A stretch of 64,000 nt of DNA from Proteromonas lacertae (GCA_002245135.1 NGBS01000886.1:62001-126000); one strand, 5' to 3'. Shown: positions 12,760 through 25,833, counted from the first letter of the stretch. Notes: a model not told the origin generated them from the letters alone. Numbers and translations: made by a program.

Positions 12760-13928
12760 ATGAGAAGATTTGTATAATTTTAATAGCATTATATTGAAAT
12801 AGACTTTACTCTTTGTTAGCGTTGTGATTTTTGCTCTTGCTACTGCTTCAGTTCAAAAGAATTTGAGATTCTTAGGAAGAGAATGAGAGAGAGTTAGATC
12901 CTAATTCATCTGAACCTGATGGAGGTGATGGTTCAACTGCAACAACAACACCAGCTCCTAGTGAAACTACACCTCCAGGTCCATCAGATGGTACAACTAC
13001 ACCAGAATCAACCGAAGGTACAACAACAGAACCTACAACAACATCTTCTAAAGGAAGTGAAGAAACTTCACCATCAGCAACTGGAGGAACTGGATCTGAA
13101 GGTCCATCAGGTGATGTAATTCCAGATATTCCAAGTGGTAAATTTGACTGTTATTTTAATAAGAATGAATATCCAAAATTTAATAAAGATAATACCAAAT
13201 TTGTAGTTTCTAAAATTATGTGTAACATTCCTGATAAAGTTGATGAAGGAACAACACCAGAAGCTACAACTACACCAGATTCAAAAAGAGTATTAGAAGA
13301 TAGTCCAAAAGTAACAATTGGTGATAAAACATCTGAAGTTTGTGAATTCGCTCATTTACAAGATAAAGATTATTTATACACTTGTACTTTTGCTGATGCT
13401 AAAAAACCAGAAGTAGCATCATCAACAGTTGAAGTAGTAAGTGATTTATATCCAGATAATAAAACTACAGTCGATCTAGGATGTAGATTAGGAAATAATA
13501 TGACAATTGTTGGAGGTATATCCACTGGTAGTTGCCCATCTGGTATATTTGAAACAAGTGAAAGTGGTTTGATGGTAAATGTGAATTTCAATTAATTGAT
13601 AGTGGTAGAAAACAAGTTATTAGATATGACTTCTATTATGAAGATGAATCAACATATACTGGCTGTAATTGTACAGAGAAATGGAATGGAGGTGTAGAAG
13701 GTAATTCACCCAAAACAATTGAAAGTGAAAATAGAACAATAGGTGTGATTGTAAATGACTTTCAGCCATGTAAAGATGGTAAAAAAATGCCAATTGAATG
13801 TACTGTAAATGGTTGGCAAAAACTCTATCAAGAAGAAAGTGGATGTGTATGGGATAATGGAGCAATTTCCTTCAACAGTTTCCTCAGTCTTACTTATTTT
13901 AGCAGTAGTATTTTCAATTGTTTTTTAA
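12760..13928 (+). pseudogene. Surface-protein array copy 1, frame-broken
   Basis: First of three tandem paralogues. Exon 1 is 12 nt (Met-Arg-Arg-Phe), followed by a 31-nt intron (12772-12802), then a signal peptide and KNLRFLG. Compared with copy 2 the frame breaks three times: near 12879 in a GA-rich stretch, near 13588, and near 13871 where an extra T precedes the C-terminal tail. Each segment otherwise keeps the family pattern: a Thr/Pro/Glu-rich stalk, a cysteine-bearing domain (FDCYFNK, CNCTEKWNGG, CKDGKKMPIEC), a WDNG site and a hydrophobic end. Three indels in 1.2 kb make decay more likely than sequencing error, but reads should decide. Copy 2 is the intact relative. Confidence 0.75.
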
Positions 13929-14100
13929 TTGATAATATTTTATTTAGTATCTCTTTGTTGTATAATTAAAAATAATAACAAATGAATGATTGAGTTAAGT
14001 AATTTGACTTTATTCTTATTTATTCAGGTTATGTATTAACATGATATAAATATTACATCAAATATCCATTTAAAACCAATAAAACTGCTTTTATTATCGT

Positions 14101-14164
14101 TATTTTTGAATTTTCGTTTTTCATTTAACCGTTTCATTTTCGTTATAAAATTCATTTTTTAAAC
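14101..14164 (+). promoter_or_regulatory. Conserved promoter block, surface-protein copy 2
   Basis: A ~60-bp stretch here is closely matched at 15527-15589 upstream of copy 3, far better than surrounding spacer. Shared elements are a TTTTTGAATTT start, a CGTTTCATT core and GTTATAAAATTCATTTTTT. TATAAAA at 14144-14150 is 30 bp before the ATG. Core promoter role is inferred from conservation and position. Confidence 0.6.
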
Positions 14165-14179
14165 TATTTTTCTAAATTC

Positions 14180-15263
14180 ATGAGTAAATTAGTATTGATT
14201 CATCAATATTATAATCTAGAACTTAATATTTTTCATTATTGCATTGATTGCATTGTCAACAGCTTCACAGAACAGACATTTGAGATTGTTGAATGAAGAA
14301 GAAAGAGAATTACAGGATGATTCAACCACGAAAGATAATGAGGAGCCAGCTTCAAGTGCCACAACCAGTGAACCCGAAGTAACAACCACAACTTCTTCTG
14401 ATAAACCAAGTGATACTACCACAACCGAACCAACCGAAGGCACAACATCCAATCCACCTGATGAATCATCCTCCTCATCATCTGCACCAACTGTATCTCC
14501 ATCTGGTGATAAAATGCCAGAAATTCCAAAAGATATATTTGATTGTTATTTTACAGCTGATCAATACCCAACAGCTGATGGCAAAAAGTTTAAATTTAAA
14601 GCAATAACATGTAATACACCAAAAATCGAAGAAACAACAACACCATCTTCATCAGAAAGTAAAAGTACTCCAACAATAAAGATTAATAATATAGAATCAA
14701 AAACAGCTGTTATAGTAGATAATAATAAAGAGTGTTTATATACATTTTCATTTGAAATTGATTTTGAAGTTTCAGATTCAAAAGTTGAAGTATCATATTT
14801 AGGTAATACAACCACAGTTCAATTAGGATGTAATGTTGGAAAGAATATGCACAAAGCAGGTGATGATATAAAAGAAGGTGTTTGTGATATAACAAAATTC
14901 CAATCAGGTAATTACAGTGGTAAATGTTTAGTAAATGTAAAAGAAAATAAACAAATATTTGAATTGGATTTATATGAAGATGATGAATATTCTGGATGTA
15001 ATTGTACAGTTGAATGGAAAGGAGGTGTGAGTGATAATTCACCAAAACCAATTGATCATGATAATAAAACAATAGGTGTGATATATAATGATTTTAGTCC
15101 ATGTAAAAATGGTGAGAAAATCTCAATTGAATGTAGTGTGAATGGATGGAAATATGTAACAGCTAGTGATATTAATAAATGTCAATGGGATAATGGTTCT
15201 ATTTCCTCAACAGTGTCATCATTATTATTAGTTTTAGTAATGATTTTTTCAATTATTTTTTGA
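14180..15263 (+). CDS. Surface-protein array copy 2, probable GPI-anchored glycoprotein
   Basis: Intact member, 351 aa. The first coding exon is only 12 nt (14180-14191, Met-Ser-Lys-Leu), then a 28-nt intron (14192-14219) and exon 2. The signal peptide (about residues 1-19) ends STAS and is followed by QNRHLRLLNEEERELQ. A Ser/Thr/Pro/Glu stalk (about 35-95) is probably O-glycosylated. The domain after it carries spaced cysteines (DCYFTADQYP, TCNTPK, LGCNVGKNM, GCNCTVEWKGG, CKNGEKISIEC) and N-X-S/T sites. The end is KCQWDNGSISS plus a 15-20-residue hydrophobic tail without basic residues after it, the layout of a GPI-attachment signal with the omega site near Asp-Asn-Gly. Family not recognised. 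Likely exported to the cell surface. Confidence 0.8.
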
Positions 15264-15602
15264 ATTGATTATTTTCATCATTTATCTTTACTTTTGTTTG
15301 TTTTGGATGTTAATTAGAATAAATTCGTATTTCTTCTATGATTCAACCTTTATTACCTGTTCAAGCAGTTTATACAGTCAAATAGTTTTTATTCGTATTC
15401 GCAACTTATGCTTATATTGTACATTTATTAATTTAATCAAAACACACATTTCTATAATATATTACCACCTCGTTCATCAGAAAAATTCAAAATGAGAATG
15501 ACATGAAACGGCTAAAAATAATTTTAAATTTTTGAATTTCCGTTATACATTTATCGTTTCATTGTCGTTATAAAATTCATTTTTTGAATCTTTTTTTTAA
15601 TC
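15264..15602. other. Intergenic region between surface-protein copies 2 and 3
   Basis: 339 bp, A+T-rich. It contains TGAAACGG at 15504-15511 and the copy 3 promoter block at its end. No gene is seen in the rest. Confidence 0.55.
15527..15589 (+). promoter_or_regulatory. Conserved promoter block, surface-protein copy 3
   Basis: Counterpart of the block at 14101-14164, with CGTTTCATTGTCGTTATAAA in the middle. TATAAAA at 15569-15575 lies 28 bp before the ATG. Conservation between two tandem genes could also be recent duplication, but the adjoining spacer is not similarly conserved. Confidence 0.6.
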
Positions 15603-16750
15603 ATGAGTAAACTCGTATTAATTAACCATTATTATTCACTAGAATTTATTGTTTTTCCTTTTTGCCTTACTTGCTGTCTCTACAGCTTCATACGAAAGAA
15701 ATTTGAGATTTTTAGGTGCAGAAAATGAAAGAGAATTAGAATCAAGTACATCTGATGAAAATGAAAGTTCAGGTTCAACTGCAAATACTACACCAGAAGT
15801 TACAACTACAAAAGCATCAGATGAACCAACAACAACATACATCATCTCAAGGAGGAGAATCTACAACAACAGAACCTACTGAAAAAACAACTCCAGAAGT
15901 AACAACAACAACACCATCAGGAACTGGAGGTAATGATGATATTCCAACTGTTCCAGCGACTGAATTTAGATGCTATGTAAAAGAAGCACCACTATCATAT
16001 GATTCAGAAACAGGTTTTAAAGTTACAAATTTATTATGTAATATTCCAGAAGCATCAGGAAGTGAAGAAGCAACAACAACACCAGCTGAAGCTTCAGTAA
16101 CAGCATCAGCTGCTGCAGCAAGAATGTTAGTAGAACCAGCAATTGAAGTTGTAATTGAAGGAAAAGGTCTTAATAATGTAAAATGTGCAGGTAATAAAGC
16201 AGCTGAATTAACATGTGGTACAGAAGGTAAAGGTTTTAATATTAAAGATTATAGATTTACAGCTGTATATAATGGTTTTGAAAGTGTAGTATACTTAGGA
16301 TGTAGAATGGGAGATAGTGATGTAATTCCAGTTGATGGAAATCAATATAATGGTACTTCATGTCCAGCTCCTTTAGTTAAGAAAGGTGAAGATGAAGGAT
16401 ATAATGCAACATGTAAGTTTTATCCTAATAAGATTGGTACTGGAGATGAATATCAAGTAACAACAGGAAATATTTCATGTAAATGCAGTGATAAATACTC
16501 TCATACAGATAGTAAAAGTCATAAATATACATATGACATACCAACATCAGATATTGGTGTTAAGGATTTAATTGGATCAACTTACACAGTTGATATTGGA
16601 TGTAAAACAGGACAATTAAAAATTAAATGTAAATCAACAGGATGGGAAGTAGTAAGTGGTGAAGGAGAATGTCTCAATGATGGTGCAGTAACCTCAACAG
16701 TATCAGCTATCTTATTGAGTGTAATAATGGTTATTGCCATTATGCTATAA
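15603..16750 (+). CDS. Surface-protein array copy 3, one frame break in the stalk
   Basis: Exon 1 is 12 nt (15603-15614, Met-Ser-Lys-Leu) followed by a 28-nt intron (15615-15642). Signal peptide, then SYERNLRFLGAENERE and a Thr/Glu/Pro stalk. One extra base near 15838 shifts the frame inside the ACA-rich stalk; removing it in thought gives 372 aa, which fits the family. The downstream domain keeps paired cysteines (FRCYVKEAP, LLCNIPE, LGCRMGD, SCKCSDKY, IGCKTGQLKIKC) and an Ala-rich insert. It ends ECLNDGAVTSTVS and a hydrophobic GPI-type tail. The break may be a consensus error, allelic silencing or early decay. The start is supported by the same micro-exon in all three copies. Confidence 0.65.
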
Positions 16751-16853
16751 ACAATAAAGAACGACTTTGGAATATTATTGTGAAAGTTTTTTTTAAATAT
16801 ATGATTTATTGTTTTATGGGTATTATAATAAACAAAACATAAGATAAATTTTA

Positions 16854-17309
16854 TTAATCTAATAATTTCTTACAATAGGGGTATTTATCTAACTCTTTAT
16901 TATCCATTTGCTTTAATTTGTTTATAATATTCTGTTTCAAATCTATTTTTGAGGTTTCTACTATTTCATTCAAGTTTAATTTTGATTCTATATCTTTTAG
17001 TTTAATATTATCAGTTGTTTTTGATAAAGCTAATCTTATTGATTCTATTACAACACTTTGAGGAGTGTATTTTTCTTTACCTTCAAAATACAACGAAGAC
17101 AGATTAACATTCACATTTTGAAGTTTGTTTGAATCTTCTTCGATCTGTTTATATATTTTATATCTATCTTTCTCCTGAAATGCCTGTAGAGCAGCCAAAT
17201 ATTCTTCAGGAATAGTTTCTGTATTTCCTTCATTCATTATTGAATCAAGTAAATCATCATCATTCTGTTCATCTTTTAAACACTCATCTAATAACTCATC
17301 TAAATCCAT
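16854..17309 (-). CDS. Small acidic protein of unknown function
   Basis: Single-exon 151-aa frame on the minus strand. The N-terminus is strongly acidic with MDLDELLDECLKDEQNDDD, then a helical, charged middle (LAALQAFQEKDRYKIYKQI) and a Lys/Asn-rich C-terminus ending YPYCKKLLD. I do not recognise the family. The N-terminal acidic amphipathic helix recalls PEX19 only loosely, and no other PEX19 feature is seen. Its start is 63 bp from the start of the plus-strand REEP gene, so the pair probably shares one promoter. It is convergent with surface-protein copy 3, 103 bp between stops. Confidence 0.65.
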   Translation of the reverse strand: MDLDELLDECLKDEQNDDDLLDSIMNEGNTETIPEEYLAALQAFQEKDRYKIYKQIEEDSNKLQNVNVNLSSLYFEGKEKYTPQSVVIESIRLALSKTTDNIKLKDIESKLNLNEIVETSKIDLKQNIINKLKQMDNKELDKYPYCKKLLD

Positions 17310-17372
17310 TAATTCACTTTTGTGTAATAATTACAAATACATTGTCAAATTTGATTATTCTGACATTTTGAA

Positions 17373-17953
17373 ATGTTATTTTTAATTATAATCTACGCAG
17401 CCACATAGTATTTTATCCATCATTTTAATTTTTCTATAGTGGACTTGCTACATTGTTAGCAGTCTTTTTGACTTTAAAGTATGTAACAGCAAAAGATGAA
17501 GAAACAAATAAAAAACTCATGCGTGTCTGGTATATTTGCATGTATATTATTGAATTAGGATTATTTTTGGAACTTGTTCTCTCTTTGCACCACTTGTTAT
17601 TGGACATTGTTATGAACTATTATGTTTATTCACAGTAGTTTGTATTATTCCATATAAAGTAGGATAATATATGTATATTTTAATAGAATTTTATGGGAGT
17701 TGATATTTTATACGAATATGCTGCTTCAAAATTCTATAGCAACATCCCATCCTTATTCAAAAACAACATTATGCCTTATTTATCAAAATACATAGAAATG
17801 GGAAATGATTTTATACTAGATTCTTTAGAAAAGACAATTCCATCATACATTTCAACTGCTCATTGTAATACATTTGTATTTAATAATTTATGTGAAAGTA
17901 TCGATGTATTGAAAAAAGCAGCAGTTAAGAACGATAAATCGTATCAAAAATAA
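17373..17953 (+). CDS. REEP/DP1/Yop1 (TB2-DP1-HVA22) family ER-shaping protein
   Basis: Four exons (17373-17407, 17440-17529, 17559-17658, 17687-17953) with introns of 32, 29 and 28 nt give 163 aa. The spliced protein has an N-terminal hydrophobic hairpin, TLKYVTAKDEETNKKLMRVW as the conserved loop before the second hairpin, then VCIIPYKNFMGVDILYEY. The latter matches the family's closing pattern of a proline-bearing hydrophobic strand followed by GA-x-x-LY. Proteins of this family wedge into the ER membrane and shape tubules. The C-terminal helix (about residues 110-163) is soluble. The assignment depends on the splice model, which keeps frame through all junctions. Confidence 0.72.
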
Positions 17954-18129
17954 TAATCTATTATTAGAGAAAGGGAAATAAGTATGACACAATCTTTACG
18001 ACCAGCAAGAAAAGAAGATTTTGAATAATTTCATTTCATATTTTGATGATTTTGTTGATTTTGTGTTGGTTTAATTTTTGGTAGATTTGATTCTGATTTG
18101 TGTTTCAAAATAAAAGAAAGATATTTTTG

Positions 18130-20798
18130 ATGAGCAAGTATGAATAACTCATCGTTTTTATCATATATTGTATATATAGAAATCAAGCAGGGATTTTTAA
18201 GATACTTTCTTCATTAGTTGAAGGTGATTTTAACCCTCAAAACAACTACATAGTCACTCATCCAGAATGTCTTCCGTATTTTTATGTCATATATAATTAT
18301 TTAGGACTATTTTTAAACAAATAATAGCGAAACCTGTTACTTTTCAGTCTAATTTCTTTGAAATTATGATCCAACTGTTCTTAATAGATTCAGAAAATTC
18401 AGAAAAGCTTCATGAGTATGTTTATACCATATTTAATGTATTTAGTCATGAATTACAGAAGTATATAATTCAAACATACTTCAGCACTTGTTGATAATTG
18501 TACAAATCCATCGGAAGAGCAAATGCAGTTATTTAGAAAATTATTATCTCTTCTGACAACAGTTGGGTTATTTAGCACATGTGAGAATGATATATTCGAA
18601 ATACTTTCACCATTCAGATCATCAACTAAATACCATCCTTCTGATGATCTAACTAGTCTATATATCAAATCTTTAAGTTTCAATGTCTTCAATTTCTCCA
18701 GGTCCTTCAGTGTATATTTCATTAAAAGATAGACAATCAACTATTAAACTATCTCCAATCAAATCATTCACTTCAACTCAATCTTCTTCTTCATCTTCGT
18801 CAAATACCTCAAATGGTTATACCATTTGTTTGTGGGTGAATTTACACAAACCCTCTTTAGATAAAGATGGTGCAATATTATACAAATTTCATAATCCAAC
18901 TAATGATAGTAGTATCTTGTGTCATATAGATAATACCAGTTTAATATTCCAAATAACTACTTCAAAGAAGAAAACTGAATCATTAAATGTATGTATATAT
19001 ATATGTTATATTAATGAAATTTATATTGAATTAGATTCCTGATGCTTTGATTGTTGATAAATGGCAATTTATATGTATTATCCACACAAATAGTTTGACA
19101 AAAACAAAATTATCCGTTTTCATTGATGGTAATGAATGTTTATCAGAAAAGTTTTCATACCCCAAAAATGATATGTTTCCATTTAATTATTCAGTGATAG
19201 GAGGATCTTATTTAAATTCATCATCACCTCCTACAACAACAACAACAACAACTAATACTACCAATATGAATAATACTGGTTTTATTGGTAAAATCGGTTC
19301 ATTTATCTTATTAAACAAAGCAATCAATAGTGAAGATGCAATTAAATATTCATCTTATAGTTTAAACCAATTATATTTATCAATAGATAATGATATTCTA
19401 CAAATATTATTAGATCCACGACACTTTGATAGATCGACCAATATATTGTTAGATGGAAGTGCAAATAAAGTATTATAATAATATTATTATATAATTATTT
19501 ATTTATTTTGTATATAGATTGATGGTTGTTTAACTGGTAAAGCCAAATGTCTATTCACAAAGAATATAAGAGATTGTATATCTGAAATAGGAGGAATTGA
19601 AACATTCTTTCCATTGTTACTATCAAAGAATCCATCATTACCACATTCAATAGCATCTATTGTATTACAACCAAAAGTATAGAATATTTATTATTTTATA
19701 TTATAATAATTTATATATAATATATATTTAGAGTTATGCTAGTATTATTGAGTTTATTGGATCATTATTATTAAATCATCCTAACAATATTCAATCACTT
19801 CAGAATTGTAATGGTTTACATATACTGAATTGCGTATTTCAATTTCTAACTTCAGATTATATTTCTACTGATTTATTCGTGGCTGTAGAGAAATTGGTTT
19901 TTAGTTTGAAATCGAATTACAATTTATATCGAAAGAGTTTTAAACTGTTATTAGCAAAGTTGAATATTTGGGTGAATGGAAATTTTGAAACACAAAAGTT
20001 CATATTTGACAAATTCAAAAGTTATTTATCATCTTCTTCGAAAGCTTGGCTTGAACTTTTGTGATATTTTAATAACGGATAAATTATTGAGAGTTTTGGA
20101 CACTTGTTATTATATCAATCCAAAGAGAGATTCTGTTATACGTAAAACACCATTAAGCAATGAAGAATTAATGAAATTGAGAGAATATATATTCGATTTA
20201 ATACGTTCATCATTATTCGATATAAATGGAAATATACGAAAATCAAAGGTAAGACAATTATTTAGATTCTTATTCGTCAATGAAATCGATAATTCAAATT
20301 ATATTGATTTAACTCCATTTGTTACTGATTTAGTCAATAATAAACAGATTAGTGATTATTTAATGGATTTAGGAGGTGTTGAACTGTTTATATCACTTTT
20401 ACAGAAGAAAACAGAAGGTTCTAGACTGTTGGGATTGAAAATAATAATTTCATTATTATCATTATTGCCTAAGAAAAGTGTGAATGAAATTATAACAGGT
20501 GAATTTAGTATAAAATTGTTATATTCACTTGGTAATCAAATATCAAATGATGAGTATATATTATATTTAATTTACATATATTATATTTATAGATATGAAT
20601 GTTTGATGTTGATTTGTTATGGTATATCTAATGATACAATCTTGAATAATCATATTGTATATATAATATATAATATATAAATGTTTAATTATTGATTGTA
20701 TAGTTATCATATCCAGTGATTTTACAATATATATTCAATCATATTATTTATCATAATGATTCTCCATTGATTTATCCAGTTATAACTGATTTTATAAG

Positions 20799-20831
<33 letters not shown>

Positions 20832-23800
20832 AATAGATATATTTACAGATAAGAATCTCCAACAACAGAATATCAAATTATTACTTCAATATCCAATCTT
20901 ATTAACACTCTTTTATTACACTAATCAATCACATGGTTAAACCAACAAAACCATTATTCCAAGCTGATTTGAAACAATCTTATTATATATTAAAATCAGA
21001 ATTAAGTAAAAATGAATTAACACAAGAAGAATATTATGACAAATTCACCAAATTAGTTACATTGGCAAAATCTGATTGTTATGATATACTCTTAAATGTA
21101 TTAAATACAAAGATAATCAACCATAATAAAATATACAATTGTTCACATTTATTATGTTATTATTATACTAAACAATTCAAATTGTCAATTAATGAAATGA
21201 TATTGTCATTTTATTCAAAATTACTCATCATGTCAATTACATTATTACCAAACGGCTATATATTCAATAATTATATAAGATCATCATTAATAGATGTATT
21301 ATCAACAGCAGTAGATATTAATACAAATTGGGTTATGTATTATAGAAAAATATTAACTTTAACACTCTCTAAATTACCTGATAAAGTAAAGAAAATGAAT
21401 AATAATGTTGATTCTATTAATAATAATATTTATATATTCTGTAATGAAAGTGTTTGTCATTATTTACAGTATGGTGAGAATAGTTCTATTGATTGTATCA
21501 ATAAAGTAGATGATGGAATTAATCAGAGTTTTATTAAGGAATTATTGAATTGTTATACTCATTTATCAATGAATATAAATGAGAAATATTCATTTGGATT
21601 CTTACCTAAAGATGAAGACAGTATGAATTATGAATCAATAAAAACTCAATATAAATCATCTATTAATACATCTGAACCAATACCAATTGTTGGTGGAATA
21701 ATGAGAGATTTTGTTTATATAATAATCAATCAAATATGCAAGTATCTTAATAGTAATGAAACTCTTGTTAACTCATATATAAATCAATTGATTTATTTGT
21801 TGAGATTGATTAAGATAATTGAAGGAAATACAAGTGAAATTGTCAAGTATTAATTATATATATTATTTCATTTATTTATCTATTGAAATAGAGGAAGAAA
21901 TGTAATTGAAAGATCAATTCTCACTTATTCATTAACAAAGATAATACCATTAATATCAGCCTGCTCAATTTCATCAATAAAGAAGAATCTCAATGATTAT
22001 TGTAACTTATGTTTGAATAAACCAACTAGTAGTATTGATGAATTAAATAAAATCATTTCACAAGATAAATCTATAAGAGAAACAATTGAATTTCAAACTC
22101 AATTAGATCAAACATTATCAATCAATTATTCTACAAAATTATCAAAAATGAAATCCGATTTAGCAATTCAATTGAATGATTTTAATAAGAATTACAGTTC
22201 AATAATAAAGACAATTCCAATAGCAGATTCAAAATCAATTCGAAAATCTGATGCAATGGTGACAAAATTTGGCACACTTGAAGAAATACGAAAAATGATA
22301 TTACAACAATCACGAGATCATTATCAACTGCAAATGTATATAAAGTCATTGAAAATCATTATTTTGGATCATATTTACTGTTCTGGTCCTTGGGAAGATA
22401 TAAATAATAATAATAACAATAGTGGTTGGAAGTATTGGAGTTTAAATGAAAATGGAAATATTTATGGGTTAAGAACGAAATTGATTAGAAACTATCAAGG
22501 GAGTAGTTATAAAGAATGTGTTGTTAGAAGTATATTTATATTTATTTATTGTTTATTTAAATAGATATGAAAGAAGAAAAAATTGAAGAAACTGATTTTA
22601 ACAAATCATCCAAATATATTCAAGAATTATTAAAAAAAAGAAATTATTAAAAAGAGATTCAAATAGATTAATAGACAATACATATATACTATCTGAAGGT
22701 AATAACAATAAACAAAAAAACGATGAAGAAGAGTTGAAAATAGTGAATAACATCAAAGATAATGTAGCAGTGTTATTAAATCAATATGAACAACAATATC
22801 TTATTAGTCAATCCATCAATTCATCATCATCATTATCATCGTCGACAAATACAAATACAAATACAAATTCAAATGACAATAACAACAGCAGCAGTAGTAG
22901 TGGTGGTGGTGGTTTTAAATCATTATTTAAACGATTTAATAAGAAAGAAGAAAAACCTAATGTTATAGTAAAAGATACAGCTAATGAAATGAATAAGAAT
23001 ATTAATAAGAATTATCAATTCATAGTGTCTGGTGTACAATGTAAATCGAAATTACCAAAATTAGACAATATGGTGTTTAATACATTAGATGAGTTAGATA
23101 TATACTTAAAAACTAATAATTCCAATAATAATAATAATAATAATAATAATTCCAATACAATTGATCATCACAAAGTATTATTGGAATTATTATGTGAAAT
23201 TATTCTACCAATGATTACTGTAGAAGGTGTATTGAGGATTTATGATAATAAGATTATATTTGAAGGAACAAAACTAGGTGGTTTAGCTGATTTGAGTCAA
23301 CAAGCTTTATCCGTTACAAAGTATTTATATTTATTATAAATGTTTTATTTATTTATTTGTATAGGAATTTGAAATATAATAATGGTGAAATAATGGGTGA
23401 TTTATTCCAATCAAATGCATTAAAGAAAAGACAATTCTATTTGAATGATATTATATCAGTTTATAATCGTAAACATTTACTTCAAAGATTGGCATTAGAA
23501 ATATTCTATGAAAATGGATCTTCATCATTATTCAACTTTACAAGTGATAGTGATAGAAGTTCTGTTTATAAAATGTTAATTAAACATATTCCTAACAGTT
23601 TAACAAGAAGTATTTCATTTAAAAGGTTATATACACCATCACAGTTTATGAATAAAAGTGTTTGGACAAATTTATGGGTTGAAAGAAAAATCTCTACATT
23701 TGATTATTTATTATATATTAATGTAATTGCTGGAAGAAGTTTTAATGATTTAACACAATATCCAGTCTTCCCTTGGGTGATTGCTGATTATGAATCAGAA

Positions 23801-25833
23801 AAACTTGACCTAACAAACCCAGCCACTTTTAGAGACTTGAGTAAGCCAATTGGTGCATTAAATCCTGAGCGATTAAACGAGATGTTAGGATAGATATGAG
23901 ATGATGAAAGGTGATTATGAAGATATGAAGAATATACCTGATAGTTGTATAGAACCACCATTTATGTATGGATCTCACTATTCAACAACAGGTATTGTAG
24001 TTAATTATTTATTAAGACTTGAACCATTTACTACTTATGCTCTGATACTGCAAAATGGACATTTCGATCATCCTGATAGATTATTTCACTCAATTAAAGA
24101 ACAATGGGATAATGTGTTGGTGAATTCTGCTGATTTCAAGGAATTGACACCTGAGTGGTTTTATTTGAGTGATTTCTTGGTGAATAAGAATGAACTGCCT
24201 CTAGGTAAAAGACAGGATGGTGAAATTGTGAATAATGTTGTGTTACCGAAGTGGGCAAAAACACCAGAAGAATTTATATCTCTAAATAGAGAAGCATTAG
24301 AATCTGACTATGTATCTGAACATATCAATGAGTGGATTGATTTGATATTTGGTTATAAACAAACTGGAATAGAAGCAGAAAAAGCAAATAATGTGTTTCA
24401 TTACTTAACATATGAAAATTCAATCAATTTTGATGGAATTACAGATATTAAAGCTCGTCAAGCCATTGAAAGTCAAATATCAAGTTTTGGTCAAACACCA
24501 AGCCAATTGTTAAATACTCCACATCCAATGAGAATATCTAAAGATAAACTGAAGGAGAGTAATAATAATAACATTACATTATTCAATACAACAGAATATG
24601 CAACTCAACAAGTTGATACAAATCATCATTTACCAATTACTTCCTTTGGATTTTCATTAGATACTCAGAGTTTATACACAATGGATAGTGAAGGTAAATT
24701 AGGACAATATTATTACAACAATACAAAGACAAACATTATTTGTCCATTTACATTTGAAAAACTATCTGTTTCTCATAATAAAAACATTCTAACATCCAGT
24801 CAAATGACAAGTGAATGTTTACATTCATATTTATTCAGTTTAGATGATAAGAATATCATGATTGGTATTACTGGTCTTTGGGATTTCAGTTCATTATTAT
24901 TAATTACTAATCCACAGCATCAAACATAATCATCATCAACACCAACAACAATCATTATATTATCATACATCCTATACAACCTGTATGGCATTGTCCAATG
25001 CCAAATATCGATATAAGACGAACTTATACTTGGCTTGTGGTAGTGAAGATACAACAATATCAATATGGAAAATAAATACATTACATAATAACTTCATACA
25101 GAAATCATCTAAAGCATCATCATCATCATCAACAACAACAACAACAACTGGAGATGTAGTAGTAGATTCTTCAACTAGTTCTAGTAATAATAATAATAAT
25201 AATAATAATTTGACATATTTTATAGATAAAACTCCATTTTCTATTTTGACAGGACATAAAACAAGTGTTAAATGTTTAGATATAAATTCATATTTTGATA
25301 TTGTTGTTAGTTATAGTAAGAATGATAAAAGTGATGAAAATAAAGATACAATTATTTGTTTAATGCATTCAATGAGAAAAGGCAGATTCTTAAGATCTAT
25401 TCATATAAATACAAAAGAAATAATCAAAAAGAAAGGAATAAAAGAAATTTATGAAAATGAAATAAGTCAAATCAAAATAGTTGACTGTGGTAAGATATTA
25501 ATATTATTAAACATCAATGAAAAGAAAACTAATAAATTGATTTCACAAATTGTTTATATTTATACAATCAACGGTCAATTGTTACATTATAAAGAGTTGA
25601 ATTGTTCTATTATTCCAACTTTTGAAATTTCTACTATTAATCAAGTTTTGATCACTTGTACCAATAATACAATTCAATTTAGATCATTGTTAGACCTTTC
25701 TATATTACATGAATATACATTAGAAGCATTAAGTGATATAAGTAGTTTCAAATTATGTGATGATGATAAAGTCATTACTATTGGAATGAAAGATAGTTCA
25801 ATGTTTTTGTTATATCCTATTATTCATTCTTAG
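18130..25833 (+). CDS. Large BEACH-WD40 protein (LvsA/ALFY/neurobeachin-like)
   Basis: About 15 exons; the first coding exon is 8 nt (18130-18137) and introns run 22-55 nt. A ConA/laminin-G-like domain lies near 18800-19470 and armadillo-like helices follow to about 22500. A PH-like domain (22980-23640) contains RKHLLQRLALEIFYENG. The BEACH domain (23650-24480) is diagnostic: WVERKISTFDYLLYINVIAG, NDLTQYPVFPW, RDLSKPIGALNPER, HINEWIDLIFGYKQTG and NNVFHYLTYE. WD40 repeats close the protein (ACGSEDTTISIWKI, LTGHKTSVKCLD). Such proteins act in lysosome/vacuole traffic or autophagy. The frame is broken by apparent single-base indels near 20930, in an A8 run at 22632-22639, at GG 23888-23889 and at AAA 24922-24924; the junction near 18461-18484 is unresolved. 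Consensus errors are likelier than decay. Confidence 0.85.

Noticed and set aside
12760-16750. Surface array as an oomycete RxLR effector cluster
   Set aside because: Base composition, tiny introns and GPI-type tails do not fit oomycete effectors; only the motif resemblance was kept as a finding.
20798-20830. TA dinucleotide run as a satellite or mobile-element footprint
   Set aside because: It sits wholly inside a 51-nt intron with normal ends; similar TA runs occur in other introns.
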